DNA of 28,210 nucleotides from Asparagopsis taxiformis. Taxonomy: Eukaryota; Rhodophyta; Florideophyceae; Bonnemaisoniales; Bonnemaisoniaceae. Under the pieces are notes generated by a model, which searched no databases, was not told where the DNA came from, and saw only the letters and a program-made list of their open reading frames with translations. Shown piece after piece: positions 24,541-28,210 of the stretch. A program made the position numbers and the translations under genes. The stretch's first letter is position 1; each line of letters opens with the position of its first letter. The stretch lies in contig JALQPE010002162.1 of the NCBI GenBank assembly GCA_030407315.1, positions 1 to 28,210 on the forward strand, read 5' to 3'.

Positions 24541-24783
24541 AAATTCATCGCGTTGCGCAGCCTCCAGCGACGAATACTCTTGTTGGTGAACCATTTCGCT
24601 ACCATCATCCATTGCATTTTCTAGCACACGAAACTCCTCTTCATGGTCATGTACATGAACTCCGTACCCCTGAGCGTGACCGTCAAGTGATAGTACCATG
24701 TTAGGATTGGAATCTATGTCCGCACTACGCACATTCGAGAAGAGATATTTGTATGCAACTGTTCGCCACGACTTTATGGACAA
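24505..24783 (-). CDS. hypothetical 92-aa frame, maybe the 5' part of the UPF0126 gene
   Basis: The frame has an acidic, coding-like composition (YGVHVHDHEEEFRVLENAMD, SSLEAAQRDEF) and ends at the point where the UPF0126 frame begins. It may be the N-terminal extension of that protein after one more frameshift, or chance. No domain is recognised. Confidence 0.25.
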   Translation of the reverse strand: MSIKSWRTVAYKYLFSNVRSADIDSNPNMVLSLDGHAQGYGVHVHDHEEEFRVLENAMDDGSEMVHQQEYSSLEAAQRDEFILHSGLSHCSI

Positions 24784-25006
24784 CTACGGTAAAGCGTCGT
24801 TTGAACCCTCGGTAGAGAATTATCCGCAACAATAAAGGAACCGATGCTTTCCATCAATGATGATTCTAATGTGTATAGCCATACAAATATACTACATGAT
24901 CATGTAACACTCGAGTGTTCAAGTGGTACGACAGCTGGGACTGGGAACGTTAAGAGAGCTCTAGGGTAGGTAACAGACAATGAACTTGTGCGGGAGGACG
25001 GGTATT

Positions 25007-25205
25007 CAGGACAAGCTGTCAGAACTGTAATTACTCTGTTTTCTTACAGCAAAGTCATCGTTAAGGCGGATTTTTTTCTTCAGGACAAGCTGTCAAAACT
25101 GTAAGTTCTCTATTTTCTTACAGCAAAGTCATCGTTAAGGCGGATTTGCCTCTTCAGGACAAGCTGTCGGAACTGCTATTCAGTTTTCTTACAGCAAAGG
25201 CAGTT
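25007..25205 (+). repeat. 74-bp tandem repeat
   Basis: CAGGACAAGCTGTC starts at 25007, 25081 and 25155 (period 74). Each unit also carries the half-palindrome CTTACAGCAAAGTCATCGTT followed by AAGGCGGAT in the first two units. It leads straight into the 49-bp array, which uses the same CTTACAGCAAAG word. Confidence 0.9.
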
Positions 25206-25211
25206 TACCCA

Positions 25212-25515
25212 GGTTGCTTACAGCAAAGTCATCGTTACGATGACTTTGCTGTAAGAAAACAAAACATTACAGCAAAGTCATCGTTACGATGACTTTGCTG
25301 TAAGAAAACAAAACATTACAGCAAAGTCATCGTTACGATGACTTTGCTGTAAGAAAACAAAACATTACAGCAAAGTCATCGTTACGATGACTTTACTGTA
25401 AGAAAACAAAACATTACAGCAAAGTCATCGTTACGATGACTTTGCTGTAAGAAAACAAAACATTACAGCAAAGTCATCTTAACGATGACTTTGCTGTAAG
25501 AAACCATGGTAAACC
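25212..25515. repeat. 49-bp palindromic tandem array (six units)
   Basis: Units start (CAGCAAAG) at 25221, 25270, 25319, 25368, 25417 and 25466, exactly 49 bp apart. Each holds a 39-bp hairpin: CTTACAGCAAAGTCATCG, three bases, then the exact complement, joined by AAAACAAAACA. The outer flanks (CAGTTTACCCAGGTTG left, CATGGTAAACCAACCT right) are roughly inverted, so the array may be the inside of a foldback element. Confidence 0.95.
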
Positions 25516-25609
25516 AACCTCTCTGTAAGCTTTCGAGAGGGACTGATGTTTCTCACTCGGGAAGAAGAAGGAGACGATTTCGGACCCCGCGAAAAAGGCT
25601 GCAAAGTGG

Positions 25610-26310
25610 TCTGGATGGGTTGGGGTGGTTCTAGGAAGCACTAAAACGTGTTTTAATTGCACTCAAAGCTTCTGGCTTGCGTAGTAGGGCTGGTAGAATT
25701 CATCGATTTTCGGTCACCAGATTGTTACAACTGGAGATGTGATGGTCAAAATTGAACTTTGTCCGAATGATGTGTAAGTGGTCTGTAAGGGTTGGAGTGG
25801 CTCTAGGGAGTACGGAAAAGTGTTCTATGAGTTCGTAAAGCTGCTGGCTTGCGCATTAGGGCTGACAGAATGCATCGATTTTTGGTCACCAGATTCCCAC
25901 AACTGGAGATGTGATGGCCAAAAGTGAACTTTGTCGGGACGAAGTGCAAGTGGTCTGGGAGGGTTGGAGTGAGTCTGGGGAGTACTGTAACCGGTTTTAT
26001 TCGCCCTGAAAGCTGGTGGCTTGCGAGGTAGAGCTTCCGGAGTTCACTAATTTTTGCTCGCCAGATTCTCACAACTGGAGATGTGATGGCCAAAATTGAA
26101 CTTTGTCGGAACGAAGTGCAAGTGATCCGTAAGGGCTGGAGTGGCTCTAGGGAGTACGGAAAAGTGTTTTATGCTTCCGTAAAGCTGCGGACTTGCGTGG
26201 TAGGGATTCCAGAATGCATCGATTTTTGGTCACCAGACTCCCACAACTGGAGATGTGATAGCCAAAATTGAACTTTGTAAGAACGAAGTGCAAGTGTTCT
26301 GGATTCCTTC
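25610..26310 (+). repeat. 172-bp satellite-like tandem repeat, four diverged monomers
   Basis: The landmark ACAACTGGAGATGTGAT occurs at 25727, 25899, 26071 and 26243, exactly 172 bp apart. Other conserved blocks are GCATCGATTTTTGGTCACCAGA, CAAAATTGAACTTTGT and GTACGGAAAAGTGTT. Monomers differ by many substitutions but hardly any indels. Short frames on both strands are by-products. Confidence 0.92.
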
Positions 26311-26499
26311 GAGTGGCCTGGAAGCGTACTCTGGACAAGTTTTCGGACCTTGAAGAGGCTCAACTGCACAATGCTGACATTGAAATGAAACATTCATATA
26401 GTCCATTTTTAACTAGAACTGCTGGAATGGATTGCGTAGCCTATAGAGGAGCAATGTAGTTATATAATAGAGCTAGAAGCATGCCTCCACAACCTATCT

Positions 26500-27170
26500 C
26501 TCATTTCTCTAGTTCTCCTTCATCATTCCAGTCTCCCTTCCTGTGACGCAATGCGCCTCTGGTGTCACTTCACACGCCCCTCCTGTGCATTAAATACCTG
26601 TCTACCACTTCCGTATTCTACTCATACCACCGCCTTCATTTTACCCCATGCCTACCATCCTATCCTTTACATTCTGTCCTTCAATCCTAGGCTAACCTAC
26701 TTCATAACCATCGATGTAAAGTGAATATCTAGATTCCTACCTACTTGAGAGTATAGTTTATTAGAACGGGAAACGGACGGTTTTGTATAGTCAATGTGCT
26801 ACACAGCACCAGGAGTAGATTTTGCGCACCGATAATCTATGCTTGATATTGGAGAGACCAGCTTCTTGTAGCCTCGGGAAATGTGCAGGTAGTACCTTTC
26901 CAGAGGTCCTGGAGGTGTTCACACCAACTCTAGTCCATTTTAACGAGTTTGAGTTTCGACCGCCAGAATCTCTGTCGTGAGAAAATGCATTTTCCCACCA
27001 CCATGGTGGTTGTAATTTTGCGTGCTCCTCTCGCAATACTGAAATTTTTAGGTAGTTCAGGCCGGGTGAACAAGACACAGATCGCTCTTCAAAGCCGCCC
27101 AAAGCCGTCGAAACCATCCTTCCACAATGTTCTCGACTTCACAATTCCTATCTCACCCTTCCCAAGGTAA
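26500..27170 (+). repeat. ~620-bp duplicated segment, copy 1
   Basis: Diverged direct copy of 27585-28210, offset about 1,074-1,082 bp. Shared landmarks are CAATCCTAGGCT (26682), CACAGCACCAGGAGTAGA, CTCTAGTCCATTTTA, GAGTTTCGAC (26951), GCCGCCCAA and ACTTCACAATTCCT. No convincing protein. Confidence 0.8.
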
Positions 27171-27196
27171 GAGAGGGACCAAGCTCCCCTGCCACT

Positions 27197-27573
27197 TACA
27201 GCTGAGGCAATTTACCAGGGATGCTTACAGCAAAGTCATCGTTACGATGACTTTGCTGTAAGAAAAGAAGACATTACAGTGGGCGAAGGATTTTACCGGG
27301 TAAAAAAATCACAAGGAATTTTTTACCGGGTAAAAAATCGTGGCTACTGTAATGAAACGTTTACTTACAGCAAAGTCATCGTTACGATGACTTTGCTGTA
27401 AGAAAAGGAAACATTACAGTGGGCGAAGAATTTTTACCGGGTAAAAAATCACCAAGAATTTTTTTACCGGGTAAAAAATCGTGCCTGCTGTAATGTTATC
27501 TTTTCTTACAGCAAAGTCATCGTAACGATGACTTTGCTGTCAGCACCCTCGGTAAACTGCCTCAGCTGTAAGC
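27197..27573. repeat. 377-bp foldback element with inner 140-bp repeats
   Basis: Terminal inverted repeats: CTTACAGCTGAGGCAATTTACC on the left, GGTAAACTGCCTCAGCTGTAAG on the right. The inside has two ~140-bp units (CTTACAGCAAAG at 27224 and 27364, then a partial one at 27505). Each unit contains the 39-bp hairpin of the 49-bp array and two TTTTTACCGGGTAAAAA palindromes. MITE-like. No target-site duplication is evident. Confidence 0.88.
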
Positions 27574-27584
27574 GGTCTGGCTTC

Positions 27585-28210
27585 ACCCTCTCTCTCATGT
27601 CTCTTGTCTTCCTTCATCCCAGCCTCCCTGCTATGTCGACTCCGGTGTCACTCCAGCCGACCCTTCGGTGAGTGTAATCCTTGTGTTTACCACCGCCATA
27701 GTCTACTCATACTATCCCTTCATGTTGCTGCATACCTAACCCCCATCCTTCCTGATTGTCCTACAATCCTAGGCTAGCTTACTTACCAACTATATTGGTA
27801 TAGAAGACAGCTAGATTCCGAGTAACAAAAATCTATATTGTACTAAAAAGGGCAATTTGGTGTGGTCACTGTGCCACATGGCACCAGGAATAGAATCTGG
27901 CGACGGATACCCTATGCTTGATCTCAGAGAGGACAGCTACGCCCATGCTCCGAAAACGTGCTGTCAGTACCTTCCAGACGTCGTGGAGGTGCTCACGCCA
28001 GCTCTAGTTCATTTTAGGGAGGTTGAGTTTCGACAGTCAGAATTTCACTCTTGCGAAAATTGTGTTTCATATTTTGTGCACTCCTGCCGCCGTACCAGAT
28101 AGGGTACCCAGCCCAGACCGGTGAGCACGACGCAGAGTGCTCCCCAACGCCGCCCAACAGCCGTCCAAACCATCCCTTTGCCATGTTTTTCTGGCTTCAC
28201 AATTCCTTGC
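27585..28210 (+). repeat. ~620-bp duplicated segment, copy 2 (runs off the window)
   Basis: Counterpart of 26500-27170: CAATCCTAGGCT at 27764, GAGTTTCGAC at 28025 and CTTCACAATTCCT at the window end. The pair brackets the foldback element, so the repeating unit of this region may be about 1.08 kb: duplicated segment plus foldback. Confidence 0.8.

Noticed and set aside
12702..24783. Stop-codon reassignment as the reason for in-frame stops
   Set aside because: TAA, TAG and TGA all occur inside frames and also end the good frames, and frameshifts accompany them. Decay or sequence error fits better.
25212..25515. CRISPR array
   Set aside because: Units are identical throughout, each is a full hairpin, and there are no unique spacers. 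The context is eukaryotic.
25803..26459. Several short frames on both strands in the satellite
   Set aside because: They repeat with the 172-bp monomer and show no protein family character.

Overview
This is nuclear DNA from a eukaryote. The best guess is a photosynthetic protist, possibly a red alga. The reasons are intron-poor genes with long proline-rich linkers, satellite-like repeats, CACTA/tnp2-like transposase architecture, and a decayed block that includes an apparently plastid-targeted membrane/ARM-like protein and an EamA transporter. The species is not identified. There is no rRNA, tRNA or CRISPR array that I can support.

Layout. (1) 1-6,000: a long, frame-disrupted gene (1134-4726) joins a ParB/sulfiredoxin-like domain, a helical region, a Pro-rich linker, a Cys/His zinc-binding cluster, basic NLS-like stretches and a C-terminal 2-oxoglutarate/Fe(II) dioxygenase. 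(2) 6,187-10,254: a large DDE transposase of the Transposase_21/CACTA-like kind, with two apparent frameshifts. Near-perfect 105-140 bp hairpins carrying two TTACTGCAGTAA cores occur at 7-129, 511-632, 4951-5071, 5832-5971 and about 10508-10611, so each of these first two genes is bracketed by them. (3) 10,620-12,600: a promoter-like cluster, a long hairpin, and a 45-bp minisatellite in pyrimidine-rich DNA. (4) 12,702-14,972: a second 2OG-dioxygenase gene, intact except for one in-frame TAA near its 5' end. (5) 15,304-15,523: two tandem ~100-bp palindromes between convergent genes. (6) 18,207-15,663 (minus): a beta-class DNA methyltransferase (order DPPF, then QKP, then FSGT) fused to a C-terminal SET domain, split by one frameshift. 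Upstream is a cluster of about ten ACAGTA...TACTGT palindromes. (7) 18,999-24,800: a block of five to seven cellular genes, nearly all broken by stops or frameshifts. (8) 24,950-28,210: a repeat region with a 74-bp tandem repeat, a 49-bp palindromic array, four 172-bp satellite monomers, a 377-bp foldback element and a ~620-bp duplicated segment.

Working model (inference): the left 18 kb is a mobile element, or a nest of related elements, carrying its own DNA/chromatin-modification kit. That kit is a candidate adenine methyltransferase joined to a histone-methyltransferase-like SET domain, plus two 2OG dioxygenases that could oxidise or demethylate bases, plus a transposase. The recurring CTGCAG/GATC hairpins are candidate binding or modification sites. 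The right third is decayed host sequence and satellite DNA, the kind of place such elements accumulate.
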